Below are positions 12,816-22,310 of a stretch of 64,000 nt of DNA, in pieces. Made by a program: the position numbers and the translations under genes. This DNA comes from Turbatrix aceti. Taxonomy: Eukaryota; Nematoda; Chromadorea; Rhabditida; Panagrolaimidae. A model generated the notes under the pieces. The model did not search any database. It was not told where the DNA came from and saw nothing but the letters and a program-made list of their open reading frames with translations. Location: positions 9,666,180 through 9,730,179 of the forward strand of contig OZ017770.1 of the NCBI GenBank assembly GCA_963969345.1, read 5' to 3'. How positions within the stretch are numbered: position 1 is the first letter of the stretch; each line of letters begins with the position of its first letter.

Positions 12816-12961
12816 TTTGAAAAGAAATCGAATTTCGCAACCGCTTTACAGTTGGTGAATCAGCTTCTGTAAAACCGTGAACCATCATGAATCATTACGT
12901 CGGCAATGATTCATGTTGTTGCGCGTGCATATACCAGCGCCCCAACTGAGGAAGAGGATAC

Positions 12962-13037
12962 GTTGGTGTAGCTCAGTGGTTAGAGCAAGCGCCCGGATAG
13001 CGACAAGTCGTGGGTTCAAGTCTCACAACCGACCAAC
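12962..13037 (+). tRNA. tRNA-like sequence A (probable pseudogene)
   Basis: This 76-nt sequence has a pairing acceptor stem (GTTGGT/ACCAAC), a D-arm TAGCTCAGTGGTTAGAGC (intact A box) and a T-arm containing GGTTCAAGTC (intact B box). The anticodon arm AGCGC/GCGAC pairs only in part and position 33 is C, not T. The identity cannot be assigned. It may still bind TFIIIC. Confidence 0.55.
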
Positions 13038-13147
13038 CTTTTCCTCGGTAACAATGTCAGGCCGCTAATTGTTTTTACATCTGATCTATGACAATCTGAT
13101 CTTGTTGCGCGTGCATATACCAGCGCCCCAACTGAGGAAGAGAATAC

Positions 13148-13223
13148 GTTGGTGTGGCTCAGTGGTTAAAGCAAGCTCCCTGATAGCGACTAGTCGTGGG
13201 TTCAAGTCCCACCGCCGACCAAC
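13148..13223 (+). tRNA. tRNA-like sequence B (probable pseudogene)
   Basis: This is the second tandem copy in the left arm, 186 bp after copy A. Acceptor stem, A-box and B-box regions are conserved, but the D-arm has GGCTC against AAAGC. The loop region reads CTGATAG, which would place GAT at the anticodon, but the stem around it is broken. Confidence 0.5.
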
Positions 13224-13276
13224 GTTTTCCTCGGTAACAATGTCAGGCCGTTAATTGTTTTTACATCTGATCTATG

Positions 13277-13947
13277 ACGCTTATTTTTAAAAAATAAGCG
13301 GGACGCTTATTTAGCAAAACGCTTATTCAAAAATAAGCGAAACGCTTATTTAGCAAAACGCTTATTTTTAAAAAATAAGCGGGACGCTTATTTAGCAAAA
13401 CGCTTATTTAGCAAAACGCTTATTCAAAAATAAGCGAAACGCTTATTTAGCAAAACGCTTATTTTTAAAAAATAAGCGGGACGCTTATTTAGCAAAACGC
13501 TTATTCAAAAATAAGCGAAACGCTTATTTAGCAAAACGCTTATTCAAAAATAAGCGAAACGCTTATTTAGCAAAACGCTTATTCAAAAATAAGCGAAACG
13601 CTTATTTAGCAAAACGCTTATTTTTTAAAAATAAGCGGGACGCTTATTTTAACATTGTACAATTCAAAAAAAATAAGCGAAACGCTTATTTAGCAAAACG
13701 CTTATTCAAAAATAAGCGAAACGCTTATTTAGCAAAACGCTTATTCAAAAATAAGCGAAACGCTTATTTAGCAAAACGCTTATTCAAAAATAAGCGAAAC
13801 GCTTATTTAGCAAAACGCTTATTCAAAAATAAGCGAAACGCTTATTTAGCAAAACGCTTATTTTTAAAAAATAAGCGGGACGCTTATTTTAACATTGTAC
13901 AATTCAAAAAAATAAGCGAAACGCTTATTTTTTAAAAATAAGCGTCA
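13277..13947. repeat. AAGCG-rich palindromic satellite
   Basis: About 670 bp is built from alternating CGCTTATTTAGCAAAA and CGCTTATTCAAAAATAAGCG modules (period roughly 40 bp), with occasional CGGGA variants and two TTTAACATTGTACAATT interruptions. Every module contains CGCTTATT facing AATAAGCG, so each can form its own small hairpin. It forms the loop of the foldback element. Spacers are not unique, so it is not a CRISPR array. Confidence 0.92.
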
Positions 13948-13998
13948 CTGATCAGATGTAAAAACATTTAACGGTCTGACATTGTTACCGAGGAAAAG

Positions 13999-14074
13999 GT
14001 TGGTAGGTAGTGGGACTTGAACCCACGACTAGTCGCTATATGGGTGCTTGATCTAACCACTGAGCTACACAAAC
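13999..14074 (-). tRNA. tRNA-like sequence C (probable pseudogene)
   Basis: Right-arm copy nearest the satellite, read on the minus strand. The D-stem (GCTC/GATC) and the acceptor stem (GTTTGT against ACCAAC) have mismatches. The B box GGTTCAAGTC is intact. It is the most decayed of the four. Confidence 0.45.
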
Positions 14075-14184
14075 GTATTCTCTTCCTCAGTTGGGGCGCT
14101 GGTATATGCACGCGCAACAAGATCAGATTGTCTTAGATCAGATGTAAAAACATTTAACGGTCTGACATTGTTACCGAGGAAAAG

Positions 14185-14260
14185 GTTGGTAGGTAGTGGG
14201 ACTTGAACCCACGACTGGTCGCTATCCGGGCGCTTGCTCTTACCACTGAGCTACACCAAC
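14185..14260 (-). tRNA. tRNA-like sequence D (best preserved)
   Basis: Read on the minus strand, the acceptor stem is fully paired over 7 bp (GTTGGTG with TACCAAC, one G-T pair). The D-arm GCTC/GAGC and T-arm GTGGG/CCCAC are perfect, and A and B boxes match consensus. As in copy A, the anticodon stem AGCGC/GCGAC keeps only its three inner pairs. It is therefore probably a Pol III promoter relic and not a decoding tRNA. Confidence 0.6.
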
Positions 14261-14405
14261 GTATTCTCTTCTTCAGTTGGGGCGCTGGTATATGCACGCG
14301 CAACAACATGAATCATTGCCGACGTAATGATTCATGATGGTTCACGGTTTTACAGAAGCTGATTCACCAACTGTAAAGCGGTGACGAAATTCGATTTATT
14401 TTCAA

Positions 14406-14618
14406 ATTCAGTAAGTAAGTATAATCGTTACACGACAAACAAATCAAAAAACAAAAATAAGCTCATTTTAAAAATAGATATTTGTATGCTATGTGGAAAG
14501 AAAAATTGCTGTGTTGTCGTCGGGTAAGTGTGAATTGGTTAGGGTTGTTGATTTGGTTGGGTTACGTCATGCTTGATAATTGAGCTTGTTGAAGTTGACC
14601 TGATGAAGAGAGAAGCTA
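14406..14618. other. 3' flank of the unrecognised minus-strand gene
   Basis: AT-rich sequence between the foldback element and the stop codon at 14619. It probably contains the 3'UTR of the minus-strand gene. No other feature is visible. Confidence 0.5.
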
Positions 14619-17285
14619 CTATGAACATGAACAGACAGAAGATTCACGAAGACACGGGCGTAACTTGGTTGTAAACACGGGACGGAATTTGTTGAAATCG
14701 TAATTCTTGGATCGAAGGACAGATTGTACGTTGAAGACTGTATTTCGCGTCTGGCGGACGTTTGCGTCTATTTTTGAGCGAATTCGTTGATGCGCTTCGA
14801 ACGCGGCGACGAATTGGCTGAGGATGTCTTTTTTCAGCTGAAAATGGATGAAAAATTAGTTTTCGCAAACCAAAACAAAAGAAAAAACGTTTTTATTTCA
14901 ATTACAGAAAAAAAACGCCATAGTAACATTTTCTACAGTTTTTTTACCTTTGAAGTCTTCGACGTCTACGTAGGGGACCTACGTAGGGTACGTAAAAGAC
15001 CTTTAAAAAGTTACCAAGAAACGTTGAAATAGCTTTGAACACTTCGAACACTTCAAAGCCTTCGACGTCTACGTAGGGTACGTAGAAGAACTTCGAAGGG
15101 TACCCGTTTTCGCCTTTTCACCCCAAAAAACCAACTTTCAATATGCCATCACTGGGCACGCCATTGGCAGACTCGAGTTCCATGAGCTCATTGTGCAGGA
15201 CCCTTTGCTTCTCAGCAAGCGTAATTTCCTGTACCCGATTGTTGAGGTCTTCCTTGCGTAGCCGAAGTTGGTAAAGCTCCTGGACGTAGATTACCCATTG
15301 CTCGAGGGTAAACCGGACCTTCGGACGATTGATGAGTGGAATTTCAAGCTCCAGTCCGACTCTGTTGACTTCGTAGATCCTCGATTCGGTTTCGTCGAGT
15401 CCAACTTCCTGAGCCGAGCGATGCCGTTCATTCTGCCTCTTCAGCACCTGTTCTGCGTACCTCTGAACACGCTTGATATTTCTCGGCGAGACCGGGATGG
15501 CTGGTGCAAGAACTGCAAGCGCATTCTGCAGATCGGCAGCGTTGATGCCATCGGTCAGGGTCTTGGCACGATTTTTACGCCTCTTCAAAAGTTCGGCACG
15601 ACGGTTATTGCGTCGTGCATCGGTTGTTGTAGGGGTATGGAATTCAGCCGGAGAAGCATTTGGCATGATTTCAATTTTCGTTGTAGGACCCGCAATGATG
15701 AAAGATTTCTGCTGTTTTTTGTGCTCGTCGGCTTCCTTGACCATATCCGGGTCAATGGCTACCGTAGCCCGTCGATCACTGTTCCTCGCCCGCGACATCT
15801 TAGCCCGACGCCCGAGGAGACCGGCTTCCTTCGGGGATTCAGAAGCCGCCGATGCCATGTGATGTTTACCGTGACCGTTGTTAGCTGCTGTCAACTTTGG
15901 AGTTTCCTGAATCGTCGGTTGGGATGGTTTCTTGGACGACGGTGAAAAGTAGGTGATCACACGTGTTACTTCTAAAGAGTAACTATTTTTTGACAAGTTT
16001 TAAATTTATTTTTATCAGTATTTGTGATGATATGTGCTTAAAGCATTCTGACTGTTTTTTTAATTGTGTGGTGATTTTTGACCATAATGATACAAAACAT
16101 GAAAAAATCATAAGTTACAGTACGTACCCAAATCTAATTTTATATTGAGAATTTACCATCTGCGCAAGTGAAAGATTAGCATACATTTTAGGCGAGCTTT
16201 AAGCATTCTGATTGTTTTTTTTAATTGTTTGGTGATACTTTCCCGCTACCTGACTATTATATTAAAAAAACAAAAAACGTTTAAAATTAAAAATTTTGTT
16301 AAACGAAAAGTAATATAATAGGAGTAATATAAAAAGTGTTACTCTGATTTAGCCTGGAAAACAAAACGTAATAAAATAGTGACGAAAAATGTTACTCTAC
16401 TTCAGCCTGCTAAATCAAACGTAACATTATAGAAAAACGAATATTTGGAATGTTTTAAACAATTTTTTTAGGTTCAGGGGACAAAAAGTACCTTCGAAGT
16501 CTTCGTCGTCTACGTAGGGTACGTCTACGTAGGGTATGGCTATCGGCTTGGGTGGTGCTGGAGGAGGAATCTTGCGGAACTGAGATTGTTGTTGTTGTCG
16601 GAAACGACTAACTACGTCCACACCGGTAAGATCCCAGTTTTTGAGAACATTGTTTACGGACGCGAGTTTTTCGTCAATTTCCTAGAAAAAAAAATGCATT
16701 TCGTTTTTTTATGAAAAAAATGTGCACACAAATTTTTGAAAAAAAAAAGGGTTAGTGAAAGAATGGAATACAATAAAACAAATATTGAATAGAAAGAGGA
16801 CCACACAGAAAATGAAAAAAAAGAAAATCGATTCTCAAAAACAAAGAAAAAAATGTATGAATAATGTTAGCTTTCGATAAAAAAAATCACAAATGACAAA
16901 CAAAAAAATGGACAAAAAGCAGTCTAACACAAGAAAATGAGAAACAAATTTTAAAAAATGTTCGAAATAATTTTTTTTGCTTCCATAATTTATTAATATG
17001 CAGATCATTTTTTTTCCTAAAAAATGTATAGGAAAAATTCTAAGCTTGTGGATAGTAAAAAACAAAATGAAAAAAAAATACTCCAAGGGAAAAAAGTAAA
17101 AGAAAACTTGGTTGAGATTTCCGAACACAACAGCAACAACACACACAGAAAAAAAATACAGAAAGAAGATACCACAACAACAACTACAAGGAAAATTTAT
17201 TCACCTTGAATTTATCATCCCATGCGTTTCTGCCAAACTGATTGGCAACAATACTTCTCGCATTTGCAGCCTGTAGACGAACCAT
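14619..17285 (-). CDS. Unrecognised four-exon gene, 441 aa, charged and probably coiled-coil
   Basis: Exons 17285-17205, 16681-16492, 15971-15136 and 14837-14619 all have GT donors and TTCAG/TTTCTAG/TTTTCAG-like acceptors, and join in frame to exactly 442 codons including the stop. Exon 1 begins with ATG directly after an acceptor AG (CACCTTCAG|ATG), so it may be trans-spliced or may be an internal exon of a longer gene. The product has an N-terminal helical part (DEKLASVNNVLKNW), a Q-run followed by a proline-rich stretch (PPPAPPKP), a disordered S/T/K-rich part, a basic block (RRAELLKRRKNRAK) and a leucine-rich heptad-like region near the end (YQLRLRKEDLNNRVQEITLA). I recognise no family. 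The last part of exon 2 lies in a local repeat (see the TACGTA repeats). Confidence 0.72.
14950..15115. repeat. Short TACGTA-centred repeat, two copies in the last intron of the minus-strand gene
   Basis: Two copies of the motif TTCGACGTCTACGTAGGG, each flanked by CTTCGAAG- or CTTTGAAG-like ends, lie within the intron 15135-14838. Related copies occur at 16490-16540 (inside exon 2) and 21975-22025. The best copy (near 21975) begins ACCTTCGAAG and ends CTTCGAAGGT, so it is itself an inverted repeat of about 50 bp. Confidence 0.75.
16036..16240. repeat. Direct repeat pair in an intron
   Basis: An AAGCATTCTGACTG / TTTTTTAATTGT / GGTGAT segment near 16038-16078 recurs at about 16200-16235 with few changes. 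It lies in the intron between exons 2 and 3 of the minus-strand gene. No function is visible. Confidence 0.6.
16318..16520. repeat. Duplicated segment shared with 21820-22010, overlapping exon 2 of the minus-strand gene
   Basis: One to two degenerate copies of the 53-bp satellite unit (GTTACTCTACTTCAGCCTGC) are followed by a single-copy tail (GAATATTTGGAATGTTTT, a TTTTTTAGGTTCAGGGG stretch) and the TACGTA repeat. The same order occurs at the right end of the satellite array at 21820-22010. The two regions are segmental copies, and the exon 2 coding end lies inside one of them. Confidence 0.85.
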
Positions 17286-17832
17286 CTGAAGGTGAAATTT
17301 GTCACAATATGACTCGTTTAGGAGCTGACAATTGACACCGTGAGGAATCATGAATGGATAAAAAATTTTTTAGAGAAACTTGGTGTTCGAGTGTACAAAG
17401 GAATCGTAAAACAGAATATTGGCGGGAGAATTACAAGAAGAGGGAGACGGAGTTTTTTGTGGCAAAGAAAAAAACATTCAACAAAGGACAGTCAGGAGTA
17501 GGAGAAGAAAAATCAATGCGCTGCGTTCCACAATGGGTCGAAACCACTGTCCCGAAAGTCACCGAATGCACAGGACATACGGGCGCACAGGACATTTGCC
17601 CTTGACGAATTTGAGTAGAGTGTACTAGAAAAATCATATTTATGTACGTAATAAAGGTCGAAACCCAATCCAGAATGCATTCGACGCGCAACAAAATTTT
17701 CTTTCTAACGATTATATTTAGTCCTATTTTAATGATTACAAAAAAATGCTAATATCGCTCCGCAAAGGTGATGCCACTGCAGCGATGTAAAATTCATCGA
17801 AAGTTACTATTTTTAAGAGCCAAACCGGCCCG
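17286..17832. other. Upstream flank of the minus-strand gene; no gene supported
   Basis: Open frames of 60 to 87 codons exist on both strands, but none has a recognisable domain or convincing splice partners. If the minus-strand gene starts at 17285, this would contain its promoter. Confidence 0.4.
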
Positions 17833-18605
17833 AAAAAAAATGCAAGCAAAATTTTATTACTTATGGTACAGCATTGGGGCTACGGTTGCGCTCGCAGTTG
17901 GTTCAGTCCTTCACCACGGGTGGCAGCTGATGTCACCTGTCCGTGCAAGCGGTCGCGTCCTTTCTCAAACCTGCTCGCAGCTGTCAGCTACAGTATGTAG
18001 CCAGCATCCGTACTTTTGTTTCTACCGTTGAACCAAAAATACTGTACAAGGGTATGCACTTCAGACATTGTCTCTACAATTAAAATTCAAAACTCTGCAA
18101 ATTGTGGATTAACGGTTAGCAACATATTGACAGCAAAAACCTCTTTTTAAAATCACACAAAAATGTTTAAAGGACCAAAAATTGGAGCGCAGACGGTATT
18201 GCTAATGTTTAGATGTCACTCACAAAACTCAATGTATAATCTATAAAACAAAAATGTATTATTCGCAATACAAAAATGTATGGGTAAACTGATCAACACA
18301 TTCAATGTATAAATTGCGTGATTATACATTTTTTGTATTAGTAATAAAACCACTATTGTATTATACGTTAAACAAAAAATGTATAAAATGAGGCTTGGCA
18401 AAGTGCGTTGAATGCGTTTTCCTTACTGTCGTTTTTAGGCCACCGTTCGTTCCCTCGTTGCAACCCCCTTGGTTTTCGGTACTTTTTACATAATTTATTG
18501 ATAACGACAAATAAAAAAAAACAAACTAGCAACTCCACACAAAAAAGAAAAAAAATGAAGGTATAAAATGATGAGATGAGGGAAAATGAGCAGGATCTTT
18601 TGCAG

Positions 18606-18688
18606 TCGCTTTACCTAAAAACAAAAGAGTTCGTCAGGTCTCCGAGTTTTTCTTCCAACTTACAGTAAATTTGAAGAGAAGCAAGGTT
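18606..18688 (-). other. Exon-like segment inside the CTCAC element
   Basis: On the minus strand, TTTCAG precedes an open segment (MMCNLASLQIYCKLEEKLGD...) that ends at a GTAAAG donor, with an alternative strong GTAAGT donor after 34 nt. It does not splice in frame to the first exon of the neighbouring gene. It may be a captured host exon or chance. Confidence 0.3.
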
Positions 18689-18962
18689 GCACATCATCTG
18701 AAACTTTTCGTGAAAACAATAACGAAGCTTTAAAGTTTTTATCCCCCCCTTAATTTCACACCAACTGCCTTTAAACCTATTTTTTACTCTTTTTCGCGAT
18801 TGTGAAGCCGGTTTGGCACCCCATCTGTCGCAGCGCAATCCTACCTAACAAATCTCAAGCAAGAACTCATCATACAATCGCAAAAAAAAATTAAAAAACA
18901 GGTAAAACTTGGTTGGTTATCAAAAAAGTGCCCAATTATTTTATAATCTTTAAAAAAACTTA

Positions 18963-19034
18963 CGTTGGCATCATCACCCCATTGGAGTGATGCTGTCACC
19001 ACACCGGTCAGTTGGAGCCGTTTGGAGGATGTCA
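18963..19034 (-). other. Exon-like segment inside the CTCAC element (24 codons)
   Basis: On the minus strand, TTTTCAG, then exactly 24 open codons (VTSSKRLQLTGVVTASLQWG plus four), then GTAAGT. The codon use is more balanced than the AT-rich surroundings. The product is not recognised, and no in-frame partner was found with certainty. Confidence 0.35.
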
Positions 19035-20824
19035 CCTGAAAAATCTGAAATAAAAACAAGACAATTCACGCTAAAAAAACAACAATTACAACACGAACGA
19101 GAAAAAAAGAACATGGACAAAAAAAGAACAAAGTTGGGCTGATCAAGCCGAGCGCTGCGACGCAACATTCGTGTTGAGACTCCTCGACAACGGAAAAGTC
19201 GCAGAACGCGCTGTTTGTAAAATTAATTGGACGAAATTTATTTCTAAATTCGAAAACTTTGAATAGATATTTGTAAATTTTTTGTTTTTTGACAAAATAG
19301 AATCACGTATTGTCGTTCGAACTGGGCTACTGGCGTTTTTCAAAATTTTCATTTTTGACAAAATTAAAGGAGGTGTACTAGAAAATTCATTACTAGGTAA
19401 AAAATAAAGTTACGCATGCAGTTAAAAATGAATTCGAAGCGCAACAAAATTTTCTATCCAGTAAAAATATGCACATGATTCATAATAATTTTCAAATGCC
19501 TGAGAAACTCAAACTTCCAAAAAATTTTCCTGAAATATGAATTTTCAAAATTTTTTCGAAGCGTAATCCAAAAACTAAAATCGGCATCGCATTCTACAGT
19601 ATCTTTTACATCTGGAGCGATTGTTTCAGAATTTTATATTTTTTCCGCGCGCCAGTGCAAATTTTCTTCTGAACCTCCTTTTTTTGGTGAGCAGACACCA
19701 AAATTTTTCAAAGTAGGGTTCGGTAAAAAAATCGGCATGGATCGCGTTCGAAATGCATTTACGCGAAAAGTTAGGGTCCGGGGCAGAAATGAACGCTGAA
19801 GCGAATGACGTACTCTGTTTTTTAAATTGAGTTCTAAAAAGTTCCGAAAATCTAATTTTTCTCAGAAATTTCATTTTTTTCAAAACTTCTAAGGTGATAA
19901 GGTATAGATTTTTCTTCAAAATCAGTTAGAGAATTTTGTTTCGTTTCAGAATTGCTTTTGTTTGCCTTCCTAGCTCATTTTGTTTATGCGCCGCGATTTT
20001 TCTACCATACCTCCTTCGATTTTGTTAATTTTGACCGAATTAAAAAAAAGAATTATGTCAGCATAAAGAACACCCCTGAAACTGTCTGTAAACAAAATTT
20101 CATAAAAAAAACTGAATTTTGGGCTGAGTTACATTTTTTTGTAATTTGGTGCGAAATCCACATCCTCAAAATGCATTGACTCGCGCGCAACATGCGAACG
20201 CCTCAGCAGGCAATACAAATAATACATTTTTTGTATTGCCGCTGCAATTGCCGGAAATTCCTGTTTTATACATTTTTATGTATAACTCATGATACAAATA
20301 AGTATGAATCAGTAAGACACAACAATTGTATAATACATATTTTTTTGTGAGCAGCGTAAGTGAAAAAAACTGGCAAACTCAATACAAACGTGTTTAGTCT
20401 AGTGGCTATCGATCACGCAAAAGAAAAATCAAAAAAACGCATGCGCATGCGCATGCTTAAAAAACAACATTATGATGCATTACTCTGAAATTTGGATTGT
20501 TTCTGAATTTTAAAATTTACACAGAAAGCAAGCCAGTTATCCGAGTCAAACAACATAGCATAAAAATTTTCTCATGTCAAATATTTTGTCGTGTCGTGGG
20601 TCGCTGTGAGTCGCTGGGGGTGGCATTGGGTCGCACACAAACAGAACATATATTTTGATAAAAATGCAAATAAAAACACAATTTAAAAAAAAGACATTTC
20701 TGTAATTCCATCTTAATAGTTTGCTTCAGGGGTATCAACAAATCAAATTCTTGTCGGTCCGGTCCGGCCCGATTGACACACTTGGCGAAAATGCCGTTTA
20801 TCACACCCGTCGACCAGAAATGCC

Positions 20825-21925
20825 CTCTTACTAAGAATAACGAAACGTAATAAAATAGTGACGAAAAATGTTACTCTACTTCAGCCTGCTATATGAAACG
20901 TAACATTATAGCGAAAAAAAGTGTTACTCTACTTCAGCCTGCTAAATCAAACGTAACATTATAGCGAAAAAAAGTGGTACTCTACTTCAGCCTGCTAAAT
21001 CAAACGTAACATTATAGCGAAAAAAAGTGTTACTCTACTTCAGCCTGCTAAATCAAACGTAACATTATAGCGAAAAAAAGTGTTACTCTACTTCAGCCTG
21101 CTAAATCAAACGTAACATTATAGCGAAAAAAAGTGGTACTCTACTTCAGCCTGCTAAATCAAACGTAACATTATAGCGAAAAAAAGTGTTACTCTACTTC
21201 AGCCTGCTAAATCAAACGTAACATTATAGCGAAAAAAAGTGTTACTCTACTTCAGCCTGCTAAATCAAACGTAACATTATAGCGAAAAAAAGTGTTACTC
21301 TACTTCAGCCTGCTAAATCAAACGTAACATTATAGCGAAAAAAAGTGTTACTCTACTTCAGCCTGCTAAATCAAACGTAACATTATAGCGAAAAAAAGTG
21401 GTACTCTACTTCAGCCTGCTAAATCAAACGTAACATTATAGCGAAAAAAAGTGTTACTCTACTTCAGCCTGCTAAATCAAACGTAACATTATAGCGAAAA
21501 AAAGTGTTACTCTACTTCAGCCTGCTAAATCAAACGTAACATTATAGCGAAAAAAAGTGTTACTCTGATTTAGCGTGGAAAACAAAACATAATAAAATAG
21601 TGGCGAAAAATGTTACTCTACTTCAGCCTGCTAAATCAAACGTAACATTATAGCGAAAAAAAGTGTTACTCTACTTCAGCCTGCTAAATCAAACTTAACA
21701 TTATAGCGAAAAAAAGTGTTACTCTACTTCAGCCTGCTAAATCAAACGTAAGATTATAGCGAAAAAAAAGTGTTACTCTACTTCAGCCTGCTAAATCAAA
21801 CGTAACATTATAGCGAAAAAAAGTGTTACTCTGATTTAGCGTGGAAAACAAAACGTAATAAAATAGTGACGAAAAATGTTACTCTACTTTAGCCTGCTAA
21901 ATCAAACGTAACATTATAGAAAAAC
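20825..21925. repeat. 53-bp tandem satellite, about 20 copies
   Basis: The unit contains AAATCAAACGTAACATTATA, GCGAAAAAAAGTGTTACTCT and ACTTCAGCCTGCT. A T/G variant (GTGTTACT against GTGGTACT) recurs irregularly, and two units have a GATTTAGCGTGGAAAAC variant. CGTAAC and GTTACT within each unit can pair. The right end continues into the single-copy tail and TACGTA repeat also found at 16400-16520. Confidence 0.95.
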
Positions 21926-22039
21926 GAATATTTGGAATGTTTTGAACAATTTTTTAGGTTCAGGGGACAAAAAGTACCTTCGAAGTCTTCGTCGTCTACG
22001 TAGGGTACGTAGCGGACCTTCGAAGGTAACTTGAAAATC

Positions 22040-22310
22040 ATTTTAAAGCACGTAAATATACATTTTTGTGATTTAAAGCAAGACAGACAAACGCATGCTT
22101 TTGTCTGAGAAAAAAAAAGCAAAAAAATATGTGACCTGTTATGGCTCGGTTGAAAATCTGCATCACACGCATAAAACAAAATCCATCAGTTATGATAAAA
22201 ACGCAGGCTTCAATAGATAAACGAAAAAAGGGACAGACAGCACAATAATTTTGAAAGAAATAAACAACCACCTTTACTCCAAAACAGACTTCAATAGGAT
22301 ATGAGGCCAC
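22040..22310 (-). repeat. Old relic of the repeat B core
   Basis: Diverged match to the part of repeat B around 2990-3170 (AAACGCAGGCTTCA, CAGCACAATAATTTTGAAAG, CAACCACCTTTACTCC). A similarly diverged relic is at 44221-44420. It shows that the family has old as well as fresh copies. Confidence 0.7.

Larger units (their letters stand above)
12816..14405. mobile_element. Foldback element carrying four tRNA-like units and a satellite loop
   Basis: The sequence from 12816 and the reverse complement of the sequence ending near 14405 match over the whole of each arm (for example CCAGCGCCCCAACTGAGGAA at 12931 and its complement near 14272). Each arm contains two tandem copies of a unit of about 180 bp: a promoter-like GCGCGTGCATATACC block, a tRNA-like sequence, then CAATGTCAGGCCGTTAA and a TTTTTACATC T-run. 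The arms are separated by the satellite at 13277-13947. No transposase is visible. The left end may extend into the gap. Confidence 0.8.
18219..20351. mobile_element. Insertion element with CTCACAAAA inverted ends and CA duplication
   Basis: The 2133-bp segment interrupts repeat C: the empty site at about 59650 reads through GATGTCAGCGTAAG, whereas here CA occurs on both sides (18217-18218 and 20352-20353). The ends are CTCACAAAA and TTTTGTGAG. Just inside both ends lie many TGTATA/TACAAA-rich subterminal motifs. The interior has exon-like pieces on the minus strand (18606-18688 and 18963-19034) but no visible transposase. A 2-bp duplication with short inverted ends points to a cut-and-paste DNA transposon; the superfamily is undetermined. 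Confidence 0.8.
17833..20635 (+). repeat. Repeat C, copy 1, split by an insertion
   Basis: 17833-18218 plus 20352-20635 together match the uninterrupted reverse-complement copy at about 59310-60035. Shared landmarks are GGTTCAGTCCTTCA, GTTGAACCAAAAATACTGTA, the GCATGCGCATGCGCATGC palindrome, and a terminal block with GTGGCATTGGGTCGC. That terminal block also resembles the ends of repeat B. No coding capacity is visible. Confidence 0.88.

Noticed and set aside
13277..13947. AAGCG array as a CRISPR or tandem promoter array
   Set aside because: Spacers between the repeated blocks are only two or three fixed sequences, so it is a palindromic satellite.
12962..14260. Four functional tRNA genes
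   Set aside because: The anticodon stem is disrupted and the base before the anticodon position is not T in most copies, so they are listed as tRNA-like only.
15268..15945. 225-codon plus-strand frame opposite exon 3 of the unrecognised gene
   Set aside because: It is the antisense shadow of the minus-strand exon, which has fitting splice sites and joins in frame to three other exons.
18606..19034. Exon-like pieces as 5' exons of the 441-aa minus-strand gene
   Set aside because: Neither donor of the 18606-18688 segment joins exon 17285-17205 without a frameshift or stop, and the pieces lie inside a later transposon insertion.
20825..21925. 53-bp periodic array as a possible CRISPR
   Set aside because: The whole unit repeats, without variable spacers, and the sequence is clearly eukaryotic. 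It is a satellite.
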